Assembly (NCBI GenBank): GCA_010028225.1
Contig: RGOY01000062.1
Location: forward strand, 1-7,261
Source: Actinomycetota bacterium
Lineage (GTDB): Bacteria; Actinomycetota; Actinomycetes; Nanopelagicales; Nanopelagicaceae
Length of the DNA: 7,261 nt
Direction: 5' to 3'
The translations under genes were made by a program, and so were the position numbers. The notes under the pieces were generated by a model that was given only the letters and a program-made list of their open reading frames with translations, was not told the origin of the DNA and did no database searches. This document shows, in pieces, positions 1-5,964 of this stretch (the first letter of the stretch is position 1; every line of letters starts with the position of its first letter).

Positions 1-251
1 TGATGTGCATCACCAGAATCTCGAATGCAAGCGTCGGCCGCACGGAACAGAGCCGCCCAAGTCAGCCCAAATATACTGTTACTGACAGGCTTATCGCCCC
101 AATGGTCCCGGTAAACAATTCTATCAGCACCTTCAAAGGGATGGCGATCATTGAGATTTTCCACTTCGTAAATGCTCCAAACAGAGCGCAACCCAAGGTC
201 CTTTTGAACTGAGTCGTAGTGGTTGTATTTGTGGTCAAAATCTGCGTCCAT
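1..251 (-). CDS. Unknown protein, partial (C-terminus beyond the left edge)
   Basis: The reading frame opens at an ATG (251-249) and stays open to the window edge, giving 83 complete codons with no stop. A strong Shine-Dalgarno AGGAG (262-258) sits 6 nt ahead of the ATG, and a near-consensus promoter lies just upstream, so this is a real gene start. The visible protein begins MDADFDHKYNHYDSV. It is rich in Asp, His, Tyr and Trp, and has no signal peptide or obvious membrane segment, so it is probably cytoplasmic. I do not recognise the family. It lies on the far side of the rimO breakpoint, so it may not belong to the same replicon as the rest of the window. Its small polar character and own strong promoter would fit phage or other accessory DNA, but that is inference. 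Confidence 0.7.
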   Translation of the reverse strand, partial: MDADFDHKYNHYDSVQKDLGLRSVWSIYEVENLNDRHPFEGADRIVYRDHWGDKPVSNSIFGLTWAALFRAADACIRDSGDAH

Positions 252-283
252 TGTCTGCTCCTGTTTTGTTAACCTATGCCATA

Positions 284-312
284 ATTATAGCAAAATTGGT
301 ATTTTCAGTCAA
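284..312 (-). promoter_or_regulatory. Near-consensus extended -10 sigma-70 promoter
   Basis: Read on the minus strand, a -35 box TTGACT (312-307) is followed by a 17-nt spacer and a perfect -10 box TATAAT (289-284). A TG one base before the -10 box makes it an extended -10 element. Transcription would start near 277 and leave a leader of about 25 nt carrying the AGGAG ribosome site of the gene starting at 251. I saw no promoter of comparable quality in the rest of the window. Confidence 0.82.
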
Positions 313-323
313 CCAAAATAAAG

Positions 324-341
324 TGTAAACCTTAGTTTACA
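324..341. promoter_or_regulatory. Perfect palindrome: candidate operator (or weak terminator)
   Basis: TGTAAAC and GTTTACA form perfect 7-bp inverted arms around a 4-nt centre. The site lies 11 nt upstream of the -35 box of the promoter at 284-312 and overlaps the TAA stop (339-337) of the truncated gene upstream. The 18-bp dyad size fits a dimeric regulator such as an HTH repressor or activator. Read as RNA from the minus strand it is a 7-bp AT-rich hairpin with a 4-nt loop followed by a T-rich stretch, so it could instead terminate the upstream gene. It may do both. Confidence 0.5.
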
Positions 342-489
342 TTTTGGCAAGAAAGCGAGCAAAATCCATTTGCAGCTCTGCTACATCTTCGTGGGGCACA
401 TAAAAGTCCGTGGTAGGGTCCCAGTATTGACCCTCTTTAGGATCATAATACAGAACTTGGCCGTTGGGGTAGAAAAAAGGACCTTCCAG
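337..489 (-). pseudogene. 5'-truncated gene of unknown function (last 50 codons)
   Basis: An open frame ending in TAA (339-337) encodes about 50 residues, in a different frame from the rimO fragment that covers the same DNA. It is rich in aromatic and acidic residues, with segments such as YYDPKEGQYWDP and a tidy end (MDFARFLAKM), so it looks like a genuine protein C-terminus. Its frame has no ATG or ribosome site, and extended rightwards it meets a TGA inside rimO. The 5' part was therefore lost at the breakpoint near 475-492. It is separated from the gene at 251 by a promoter and palindrome. The family is not recognised. It seems more likely than the overlapping rimO-frame read-through to be the true coding frame here. 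Confidence 0.5.
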
Positions 490-596
490 CCCTCGGCGAG
501 GCGGCCCGCTAGTTCCTCAGAGTCAACATCATTTCGTGAGCAACCAAGAGTGACGAGGGCTACGGTTCGATTTTTGCCAAGCAGTTCCGCAGACAC
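381..596 (-). pseudogene. rimO: rimO 5' fragment: ribosomal protein S12 methylthiotransferase, N-terminus only
   Basis: RimO is a radical-SAM enzyme with two iron-sulfur clusters that methylthiolates an Asp of ribosomal protein S12. Residues 8-39 here match the start of its UPF0004 domain: the beta strand VALVTLGCSRNDVDSEELAGRL includes the first cluster cysteine (Cys19). From about residue 40 the resemblance ends, and the frame runs through unrelated DNA to a TAG at 383-381, giving 71 residues instead of roughly 440-490. The other UPF0004 cysteines, the radical-SAM CxxxCxxC motif and the TRAM domain are all absent, so the fragment cannot be active. The start is a GTG (596-594), 21 bp after the RodZ-like stop, with only a weak GGG-type ribosome site. 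The order RodZ-like then rimO is the usual actinobacterial one, which supports the identification. Confidence 0.8.
475..492. other. Breakpoint joining rimO to unrelated sequence
   Basis: To the right of this interval the minus strand encodes a normal RimO N-terminus. To the left it encodes, in another frame, the C-terminal part of an unrelated protein. Both genes are interrupted at the same place. I see no integrase, transposase, tRNA, terminal repeat or target duplication next to it. The position is approximate because it is inferred from where family resemblance stops. Confidence 0.6.
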
Positions 597-617
597 CTGC
601 CCTATTAAACCAGCAGA

Positions 618-1346
618 TTAACCAGCTGACTGCGACTCGGGCGAAAACTGAAGTCGAACTACTTCGCCCACTGCGCCAGGTCTACCCAATTCTTGATTGT
701 TATAGGTTATGGAGATCGCTCCTGCGTTGCCAATGATGAGAGAAATCAACTGATTGTCAAAGAGAGTTTGTGACTGGCCACTTCGAATCTTGCCTTCGAA
801 AATTGTGACGCCGTTTGCGCCTTCAGCTTTGACCCACGAAAGGCCATTCTCGGCTCGCAAAATGAGAGAGACTCCCTTGGTCGCCGCGGCAACAGGACCT
901 GCATCTTCTGGCGATTGCTTAGATTCCTCTGCTACGCGGGAGATTAGTGATTCTTCACTACCTGTATTGATTAACCCAGGAAGGACTTGGAAGCCGAGTA
1001 TCGCAAAAGCAACAACCCCTGCAGCAATCCCAAAAACTCTCCACGACGGACGATCTCGCTCAACACTGGTCGTAACACTATTTTCTTGAAGAAGTGAACT
1101 CATAGATGTTTCAATATCAGATTGAGTCTCATCAAATGCGGTGAGGAGCGATTTTTCATCAGCTCCATAGATTCGAGCGAGCGCGCGGATATGTCCACGT
1201 GCATATGCCTTGCCACCAGATGAATGGACTCGCTCTGATTCAAGATCTTGAATGAGCCGTTCACGAACGCGAGTGCGCGCTGCAACCGTTGAGAGGGATA
1301 GTCCGCTCTCTAATCGTGCTGCTTTAAGTAGATCGCCATATGACAT
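618..1346 (-). CDS. RodZ-like membrane protein: HTH_25 domain, one TM segment, DUF4115
   Basis: The 242-residue protein has the RodZ architecture. An N-terminal Xre-type helix-turn-helix (about 4-66) carries the family signature around YARGHIRALARIYG (48-61). An acidic linker, a single membrane helix (about 103-124) and a periplasm-side C-terminal DUF4115 beta domain (about 158-233) follow. In rod-shaped bacteria RodZ binds MreB through the HTH domain. In actinobacteria the relative next to rimO has a less certain role, probably in cell envelope or shape. The ATG at 1346 fits the family start, although its ribosome site is weak (GAGAAAG). The 137 bp upstream hold no gene and no promoter I can call. 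It is followed 21 bp later by the rimO fragment. In many actinobacteria ftsK lies just upstream; here a one-TM gene does. Confidence 0.85.
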   Translation of the reverse strand: MSYGDLLKAARLESGLSLSTVAARTRVRERLIQDLESERVHSSGGKAYARGHIRALARIYGADEKSLLTAFDETQSDIETSMSSLLQENSVTTSVERDRPSWRVFGIAAGVVAFAILGFQVLPGLINTGSEESLISRVAEESKQSPEDAGPVAAATKGVSLILRAENGLSWVKAEGANGVTIFEGKIRSGQSQTLFDNQLISLIIGNAGAISITYNNQELGRPGAVGEVVRLQFSPESQSAG

Positions 1347-1483
1347 GGACTGAACTTTCTCGCGTCGGGGAGAGAGAAGGGTAAAGCACTGAGGTAGAGA
1401 TAGACAAGGTCAGATTGGGCACTGCACCTCTGTAAGCATCAAAATCGGTGTGAGAACTGGGGTGAATCCTTCAAATCGAGAGG

Positions 1484-1852
1484 TTAGAGACCTACCCAAC
1501 TTAAGGGATAGCCCAAGAAGGGAATGATCACAACCATTTTGCCATCAACATCATCAAGTGCGAGACGGTAGAGAGTTCCACCAATCTGAACGTCAAGTGA
1601 ACCATCGACAACACCTCGGACAATGCCAAGCGCTGGGCCGTTCTCTGGAAGAGCTACAACCACTTTGTCATCTAATGAATAGCTATCAGTCACTCGATAA
1701 ATCGCGATGCTCGACTCCGCTGAACCAAGGGCATGTTCCATCCCAGATTGCGGATGTGTGACACGAATGCCAAGCGCAAACAAGAGAACGAGGCCAACAA
1801 CTACCCCAATAATGACTTTCCCTCGACGCGTGAGCACTTTTGCTCTCCTCAT
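1484..1852 (-). CDS. Small one-TM protein resembling a catalytically dead signal peptidase
   Basis: The 122-residue protein has a basic N-terminus, one membrane helix (about 13-29) and an extracytoplasmic beta-rich domain. That domain follows the layout of type I signal peptidases. QSGMEHAL (35-42) sits just after the helix, where the catalytic SM box should be, but Gly37 replaces the serine. DDKVVV (61-66) matches the GDVV strand. IVRGVV (77-82) sits where HRVIG should be, without the histidine. DDVDGKMVVIIPFLG (100-114) matches LEDIDGVVIFVLPYLG in the SipW-like enzyme of this window. The KGDNN box is missing. It may be an inactive accessory or a regulator of the active enzyme. The resemblance is by eye, so the homology is likely but unproven. 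The ATG at 1852 has a poor ribosome site; a GTG at 1837 may be the true start. Confidence 0.72.
   Translation of the reverse strand: MRRAKVLTRRGKVIIGVVVGLVLLFALGIRVTHPQSGMEHALGSAESSIAIYRVTDSYSLDDKVVVALPENGPALGIVRGVVDGSLDVQIGGTLYRLALDDVDGKMVVIIPFLGYPLSWVGL
1844..1849 (-). promoter_or_regulatory. Ribosome site favouring the internal GTG start (1837)
   Basis: AGGAGA lies 6 nt ahead of a GTG at 1837-1835, which would begin the small one-TM protein at MLTRRGKV, five residues shorter. The upstream ATG at 1852 overlaps this motif and has no good Shine-Dalgarno of its own. Confidence 0.5.
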
Positions 1853-1924
1853 CTCAACTATGGCTAGTCGTGTCTACTCTTGGCCACATCTGTGACCAAA
1901 GGCAGTCCTGACAAATTCTAACTT

Positions 1925-2686
1925 CTATCTCTTGCGCTTCTTGGTATTGCCCCGCTTCGAAGGTGACTTTTTCTTAGCCTTACTTGTGCTTGAGCTCCGC
2001 TTTGAGCCCCTCGTTCCAACTCTTTGACCTTTTCTTACGCTCTTTTTTCCAGTACTGGATCCCGACTTCGACTTCTCAGTTACACGGCGAACTCTTCCCT
2101 TTGCTGGCTGGGTTATCTCTTCTGATTGTCGAGTGAATTCTTTGGTTGTGCTATTCATCAAGTCATCAAGCCAACTCTTTATATCTTCTGACTCATCGAT
2201 GACCGGGTCTCTGCGACTACTCCTCTTACTTTGATTTTCAGGATTTTGACTCTCATTGTCATCGGCAGAAACTTTTTCTTTAAAAGTAGCTAGCACCTCT
2301 CGTTCTTTCTCAGCAATGAATGCATCTAGTTCATCGAGCGCAGGATCCTTCTGCTTCTTGACAAAGAGCGACTTGAAGAAGTTGAGGATTAGTACAAGGA
2401 ATTTATTTCTAGATTTGCCCTCATCGCTCACTGCAGTTGATGAAGTTGAACTCTGAGACTGTTCTGCTTGTTCTGCCGAACTTACGCCAAGCATCAAACG
2501 ATTAGTTCTAGAGTCAGGGCGCCCGGTTCCTCGCCATGTTGCAACCTCAATGACAGTGCCTTGCGCAATGTTGCCAACGACAAGCTTTTGACCATCAGGC
2601 AAATCAATGACAAGCGGCGAATCTTGTGACGGCAGGGGGATTGTCGAGATCGCGGGCTCTTGAGCCTCAATCTTCTTTTTTGCCAT
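1925..2686 (-). CDS. Unknown protein with a highly basic histone-H1-like C-terminal tail
   Basis: The 253-residue protein has no signal peptide. Residues 23-68 form a compact, probably beta-rich segment containing LPDGQKLVVG and GTVIEVATWRGTGRPDS. A Ser/Gln-rich linker (69-90) follows, then a hydrophobic, probably amphipathic stretch (about 95-109, KFLVLILNFFKSLFV) that could bind a membrane, and a charged region (115-190). The tail from 196 to 253 has 25 Lys or Arg in 58 residues and only one acidic residue, in SK/KS-rich runs like actinobacterial HupB or histone H1 tails. It may bind DNA, RNA or an anionic polymer such as teichoic or lipoteichoic acid; the sequence does not say which. The start is well supported by GGAGG ahead of the ATG. 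It lies 47 bp after the collagen-like gene and may be co-transcribed with it. I do not recognise the family. Confidence 0.8.
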   Translation of the reverse strand: MAKKKIEAQEPAISTIPLPSQDSPLVIDLPDGQKLVVGNIAQGTVIEVATWRGTGRPDSRTNRLMLGVSSAEQAEQSQSSTSSTAVSDEGKSRNKFLVLILNFFKSLFVKKQKDPALDELDAFIAEKEREVLATFKEKVSADDNESQNPENQSKRSSRRDPVIDESEDIKSWLDDLMNSTTKEFTRQSEEITQPAKGRVRRVTEKSKSGSSTGKKSVRKGQRVGTRGSKRSSSTSKAKKKSPSKRGNTKKRKR

Positions 2687-2733
2687 GCTCGCCTCCGGGG
2701 AATTGAGAAATCAAGCGGACCAAAGTCTAACTT

Positions 2734-3687
2734 CTAAGGTGCGATCTGGAAACCGATGTTCTCATCGATATCTGCCGTGTACAGCTCTGCAAAGGTCACT
2801 GCGCTACCAGTCCTTCTTACAGTGCAACTCATGGTGTAAACCCCGGCCCCTGTCACAGTGGGATTTGTCGAAGCGAGTGTGACCGTATTGGTATCTCCGG
2901 TCATTCCAGTGATTGCCGAATCTGTTGTGCAATCGATGTAATCTCGATTTGATCCTGAAGCGTAACGATAGGGCGGTAGTGGGTTGGCACCTATCGTTGG
3001 AGTATCCGACTTCACTGGGAAGAAGACGCTGATTCGTCTTGTGTTACATGCGCTAGCAAGATCATTCATATTGATTTTTCGAAGGATAAATCCATTACTT
3101 ACGAAGAGTGAGGAGAAATCAACAGTCAGATTCGAATCACATGAGCCGAGGGAAATCTGACCAGTCCCATTGATACTCGTTCCACCACCGCCGGTCCCTG
3201 CTGGACCTTGTGCTCCTGTGGCACCTGTAGCTCCGGTGGCTCCTGTCGCTCCAGCGACGCCGGCTGCTCCTCGTTCACCGTTGCAGACAAATGTCACAAC
3301 TCCAGAACCGTCGGTTAACTGAGTTCCTCCATTAGGACAATTGGTCGAGCCAATGGCGAGTTGCACGGAAACTACCGATCGCCCTGGCGTTCCAGGTACT
3401 CCAGGTAAACCTTGAAGACCTTGTGCACCAGTTGCTCCAGCAGGACCTTGTGGTCCAGGAGCGCCATCGTTTCCATTGAGTCCCGCAGCACCATCTCTTC
3501 CACGTACACCCGCAGGTCCTGGCTTGCCTTCTGGCCCGACAAGTAATGAGAGAACTTGATTGAGACCAGTTCCACTTAGTTGTTGATCACCAAGGAAGAA
3601 ATTCTGTATCGGATTATTTGTTTCGGCGTATGAGACCCCTGCGCCGGTGAGAGTCATGATGAGGAGAAAAAGAGCGAGACGTTTCAC
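2734..3687 (-). CDS. Secreted collagen-like (Gly-X-Y repeat) protein
   Basis: The 317-residue protein starts with a Sec signal peptide (cut probably after SYA, residue 21). A short region (22-50) leads to 18 uninterrupted Gly-X-Y triplets (51-104), a 32-residue break holding a Cys117/Cys135 pair (NCPNGGTQLTDGSG and FVCNG, as often seen in bacterial collagen-like proteins), and about 10 more triplets (137-166) dominated by GAT. A globular C-terminal domain (about 170-317) has four more cysteines (183, 214, 253, 288). Such proteins form triple-helical rods with globular ends. No LPxTG motif, C-terminal TM helix or lipobox is visible, so anchoring is unexplained and it may be bound non-covalently. 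Its GTG start overlaps the stop of the membrane protein gene by 4 bp and has GGGGAG upstream, so the two are translationally coupled and probably work together. Confidence 0.88.
   Translation of the reverse strand: MKRLALFLLIMTLTGAGVSYAETNNPIQNFFLGDQQLSGTGLNQVLSLLVGPEGKPGPAGVRGRDGAAGLNGNDGAPGPQGPAGATGAQGLQGLPGVPGTPGRSVVSVQLAIGSTNCPNGGTQLTDGSGVVTFVCNGERGAAGVAGATGATGATGATGAQGPAGTGGGGTSINGTGQISLGSCDSNLTVDFSSLFVSNGFILRKINMNDLASACNTRRISVFFPVKSDTPTIGANPLPPYRYASGSNRDYIDCTTDSAITGMTGDTNTVTLASTNPTVTGAGVYTMSCTVRRTGSAVTFAELYTADIDENIGFQIAP
3190..3279 (-). repeat. Second collagen-like repeat block (about 10 triplets)
   Basis: Imperfect 9-bp units encode Gly-X-Y triplets 137-166 of the collagen-like protein, including four consecutive GAT triplets. 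The near-identical DNA units make the block prone to slippage and length variation between strains. Confidence 0.8.
3376..3537 (-). repeat. First collagen-like repeat block (18 triplets)
   Basis: Eighteen perfect Gly-X-Y triplets (residues 51-104). Charged triplets (GPEGKPG, GRDG, GNDG) come early and Pro/Gln-rich ones later, a composition compatible with a stable triple helix without hydroxyproline. Codon choice varies more than in the second block. Confidence 0.8.
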
Positions 3688-5255
3688 AACTTACTCCCCT
3701 CATCCGATGTATGAATGCTGCGCGAACTAGCACGGTCTGCCACATCCCATAACGCAGAATACAGAGAGTGCAACAGGACCGGAATCACGCCAACGATCAA
3801 GAAGAGTCGCGATCGCTCTAATACTTCAAACGGCATATCCTCTAATGCACGGAATACTCCATAGGCAAGCCCCGTGACGACAAACGCCTCTATAAGTGCT
3901 GAGCGTGGCACTTTCAAAAGCCAGGAGAACTTTGGCCCCGCGAATCGAATCAGAAGTAAAGCATAGGGAGCGGTGAGGGCAAATCCTAAAGCGATCGCAG
4001 AGAGCCAGTCCCTCACCCAGATATAGATAGTTCCAATAAAGAAAAGGAGAAGGAAAGCTGTTGTCTTACCTGCGATCACACGACCTACAGGTTTTGATTC
4101 CAACCTTAAAGAGGAGATAGCAGCCGATGACTCAAGAGGTCCCCGTAGTTGCAGTCGGAGAAGAGTCCCTAGGGCAAACGCAACTGAGAGTAGCCAAGAA
4201 GTAGGTCTTGGTTCTGAAACTGTGACCACGAGGCTGAGTACAAGGATTTGTGTTCCATGGAAAACTGCCCCCGACACAAAAGCTGCTAAGACTCTTCCCT
4301 GCCAACTTTCACTGACACCCAAAGTTTGATTCGAATCATCAATCTCCTTGCCGCGTTCATGCAAGAGTTCTACGATCGATGCGAGTGCATAAGAGCCACA
4401 CCAGCCAAGACCAACTGCCAGAAGAACCATCACCTCACGAAGCGAGACGACATCTCCAAAGATCAAATGTGAGAAGACAAATCCAACGAATGCAATTATG
4501 GCGGAGTAAAGATCTACTAACGCAATCGCTGCTGCAAGAAAGAGCCAGAGCCACAATGCTTTTCCAAATCCACCTTCGCGAAGAATTTGAATACCGATTG
4601 CGCCACCTAGTAGGAGACTCAAAATCGGGAATGCGCTCCAAAGCATATGAGACCTCAAGCGCAACCAGCCGCCCTCTCTTTGCAGAAGGAGTTGGAAGAG
4701 TGATGGTTCAAGATTGCTTGTTGCCTTCTCACGAAGGCGGTGCAAAGTTGCTAATCGAGGCGAAACGACATCCATGTCGAAATCTTCAAAAATAGGCACT
4801 CTCACAGATCCATTGTTTCGAATCCGCATCACTGCGTATGAAGAAGTGACAAAGACATAAGCTAGAAATATCCAAAGAAGTTCAAAAGGGATTTGGGTGA
4901 CTTCGTAGAATGAGAGCCCCACAATATTTACGCCTGCCACTATCGAGCCTGGAATGCCTATGCCGGTGGCTCTTACTGCATATGCGCCAAGGGGAAAGTC
5001 ATCTGGAATAGAAACGGAATAAACCCTAAATCCATTGGCGCTGATTTCACTCTCTTTGAAATCTAAAACCTTTTCATTTGCTTCATTGACGAGCTCTATC
5101 TTCCACTCATTCTCGACATTCCCACCTAGGACCAAATTCTGCTCTTTCCCTCGCTCCCAAGTGAGAAGAGGAATATCCAAAGCTTTCGCTGAAGCCGGGA
5201 TGAAGAGAAATCCAAGCACAAGAAGAATGACGGATACGGTCTTACTTGATCTCAT
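3684..5255 (-). CDS. Polytopic membrane protein with signal peptide and extracellular beta domain
   Basis: From the ATG at 5255 the protein has 523 residues. A signal peptide (cut probably after PASAKA, residue 25) leads to a beta-rich extracytoplasmic domain (about 26-120), a membrane helix (about 122-141), a cytoplasmic segment, and roughly nine more hydrophobic helices between 206 and 502. The tail is short and polar. I do not recognise the family; the extracellular domain plus helix bundle suggests an assembly platform, translocation partner or anchor for the secreted proteins around it. It overlaps the signal peptidase gene by 14 bp and the collagen-like gene by 4 bp, so the three are translationally coupled. 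A TTG at 5282 would add nine residues, but a GAGG motif (5264-5261) and the natural signal peptide favour the tandem ATGs at 5258 or 5255. Confidence 0.82.
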   Translation of the reverse strand: MRSSKTVSVILLVLGFLFIPASAKALDIPLLTWERGKEQNLVLGGNVENEWKIELVNEANEKVLDFKESEISANGFRVYSVSIPDDFPLGAYAVRATGIGIPGSIVAGVNIVGLSFYEVTQIPFELLWIFLAYVFVTSSYAVMRIRNNGSVRVPIFEDFDMDVVSPRLATLHRLREKATSNLEPSLFQLLLQREGGWLRLRSHMLWSAFPILSLLLGGAIGIQILREGGFGKALWLWLFLAAAIALVDLYSAIIAFVGFVFSHLIFGDVVSLREVMVLLAVGLGWCGSYALASIVELLHERGKEIDDSNQTLGVSESWQGRVLAAFVSGAVFHGTQILVLSLVVTVSEPRPTSWLLSVAFALGTLLRLQLRGPLESSAAISSLRLESKPVGRVIAGKTTAFLLLFFIGTIYIWVRDWLSAIALGFALTAPYALLLIRFAGPKFSWLLKVPRSALIEAFVVTGLAYGVFRALEDMPFEVLERSRLFLIVGVIPVLLHSLYSALWDVADRASSRSIHTSDEGSKL

Positions 5256-5943
5256 CATCACCTCGGAGCGCATCCATGACAAGCCAAAATCCGAAAATAC
5301 TCGGAATAATTATGAAGAGAGCTCGAGGTGAGAGAAGTAGCCCGAGATAAGGAAGAACGAAGATAACAACACCATCAATGTCTTCAAGCTTGGGGCGCTG
5401 AACGTCAGGATTCGGGTTGTTATCACCCTTAACGATGAATCCTGTCACAGCATCGCCACCGATAACTCGGTGAGAGAAAGTTCCTACAGGGGCCCCGTCA
5501 AATCTTCGTGCCGTGTAGGAGACGACGTCACCAATTTTCGGAGACAATCGCTGAGCCGAAGTAGTAAGGACGAGATCCCCTGGATCGATGGCAGGAGCCA
5601 TCGACTCGGTAAGGACAATTCTGGCTTTCACGACATCAGTAAATGAAAGTGCCGAGAAAGCGATCAGAATTGAAGCGAGGACATAGCCGAGCGCTATACC
5701 GAAACTCTTGAGTTTTTGAAGGGATTTCTCTTTGCCGGTTATCACACGCTCGGGTGGCGTAGCGACAAAATACTTGGCTTTGGTCTCAACAATCTTGTTG
5801 GGGCGAATCAAAGAGGTACGCTCGCCTTCACTGTTTGAGATTGTAATCAGGATATTGCTCGGCTCTTTAGTCTGATGACCTTCTATCCAGAGATCTAAAG
5901 TTTCATCCTCTGGAAAGACTCTTAAAGAATCACGAATTTTCAT
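5242..5943 (-). CDS. sipW: SipW/Sec11-type signal peptidase I with a long N-terminal extension
   Basis: This S26B-type peptidase cleaves signal peptides of exported proteins at the outer face of the membrane. In the 233 residues, a membrane helix (about 83-101) precedes the box LTESMAPAIDPGDLVL with catalytic Ser114. GTFSHRVIGG supplies His158 in place of the lysine of ordinary bacterial LepB, the mark of the SipW, archaeal and ER class. KGDNN (172-176) supplies Asp174. The fold closes with LEDIDGVVIFVLPYLG (186-201) and a C-terminal helix (about 205-224). The roughly 80 residues before the first helix form an uncommon, probably cytoplasmic extension. It starts 14 bp after the second small secreted protein, which with its paralogue is the likely substrate, as SipW processes TasA in Bacillus. 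The ATG has no clear Shine-Dalgarno, so translation may be coupled to the gene upstream. Confidence 0.9.
   Translation of the reverse strand: MKIRDSLRVFPEDETLDLWIEGHQTKEPSNILITISNSEGERTSLIRPNKIVETKAKYFVATPPERVITGKEKSLQKLKSFGIALGYVLASILIAFSALSFTDVVKARIVLTESMAPAIDPGDLVLTTSAQRLSPKIGDVVSYTARRFDGAPVGTFSHRVIGGDAVTGFIVKGDNNPNPDVQRPKLEDIDGVVIFVLPYLGLLLSPRALFIIIPSIFGFWLVMDALRGDDEIK
5259..5264 (-). promoter_or_regulatory. Ribosome site deciding the start of the membrane protein
   Basis: GAGGTG inside the end of the signal peptidase gene directly precedes two consecutive ATG codons (5258 and 5255). Spacing from GAGG is 2 nt to the first and 5 nt to the second, so the second is the better start. Confidence 0.55.
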
Positions 5944-5950
5944 GTTTATG

Positions 5951-5964
5951 CAGTTTTCTAACTG
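5951..5964 (-). other. Small hairpin across a stop codon, ahead of the signal peptidase gene
   Basis: On the minus strand CAGTT-AGAA-AACTG can form a 5-bp stem with a 4-nt loop. It contains the TAG stop of the upstream secreted protein and ends 7 nt before the signal peptidase ATG. It could lower the yield of enzyme relative to substrate, but the stem is short and may be chance. Confidence 0.3.

Noticed and set aside
440..520. Attachment site or transposon end at the rimO breakpoint
   Set aside because: No tRNA, direct repeat, terminal inverted repeat, integrase or transposase is visible near the junction.
370..621. 83-codon plus-strand open frame across the breakpoint
   Set aside because: It spans two unrelated sequences and is antisense to the rimO start, so it cannot be an evolved gene.
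754..1089. 111-codon plus-strand open frame
   Set aside because: It lies wholly antisense to the RodZ-like gene, which has clear domain evidence, and its own product shows no recognisable feature.
1347..1483. Possible promoter ahead of the RodZ-like gene
   Set aside because: TTGATG- and TTGTCT-like -35 boxes are present, but none has a convincing -10 box at 16-18 nt.
3190..3537. Repeats that could be taken for a CRISPR array or intergenic tandem repeats
   Set aside because: The periodicity is 9 bp and in frame with Gly-X-Y coding; there are no regular spacers.
3372..3575. Minus-strand open frame within the collagen-like gene
   Set aside because: It is an alternate-frame by-product of the Gly-X-Y repeat DNA.
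4379..4795. 138-codon plus-strand open frame
   Set aside because: It is antisense to the polytopic membrane protein gene, its product is low-complexity and basic with no domain resemblance, and no good ribosome site precedes it.
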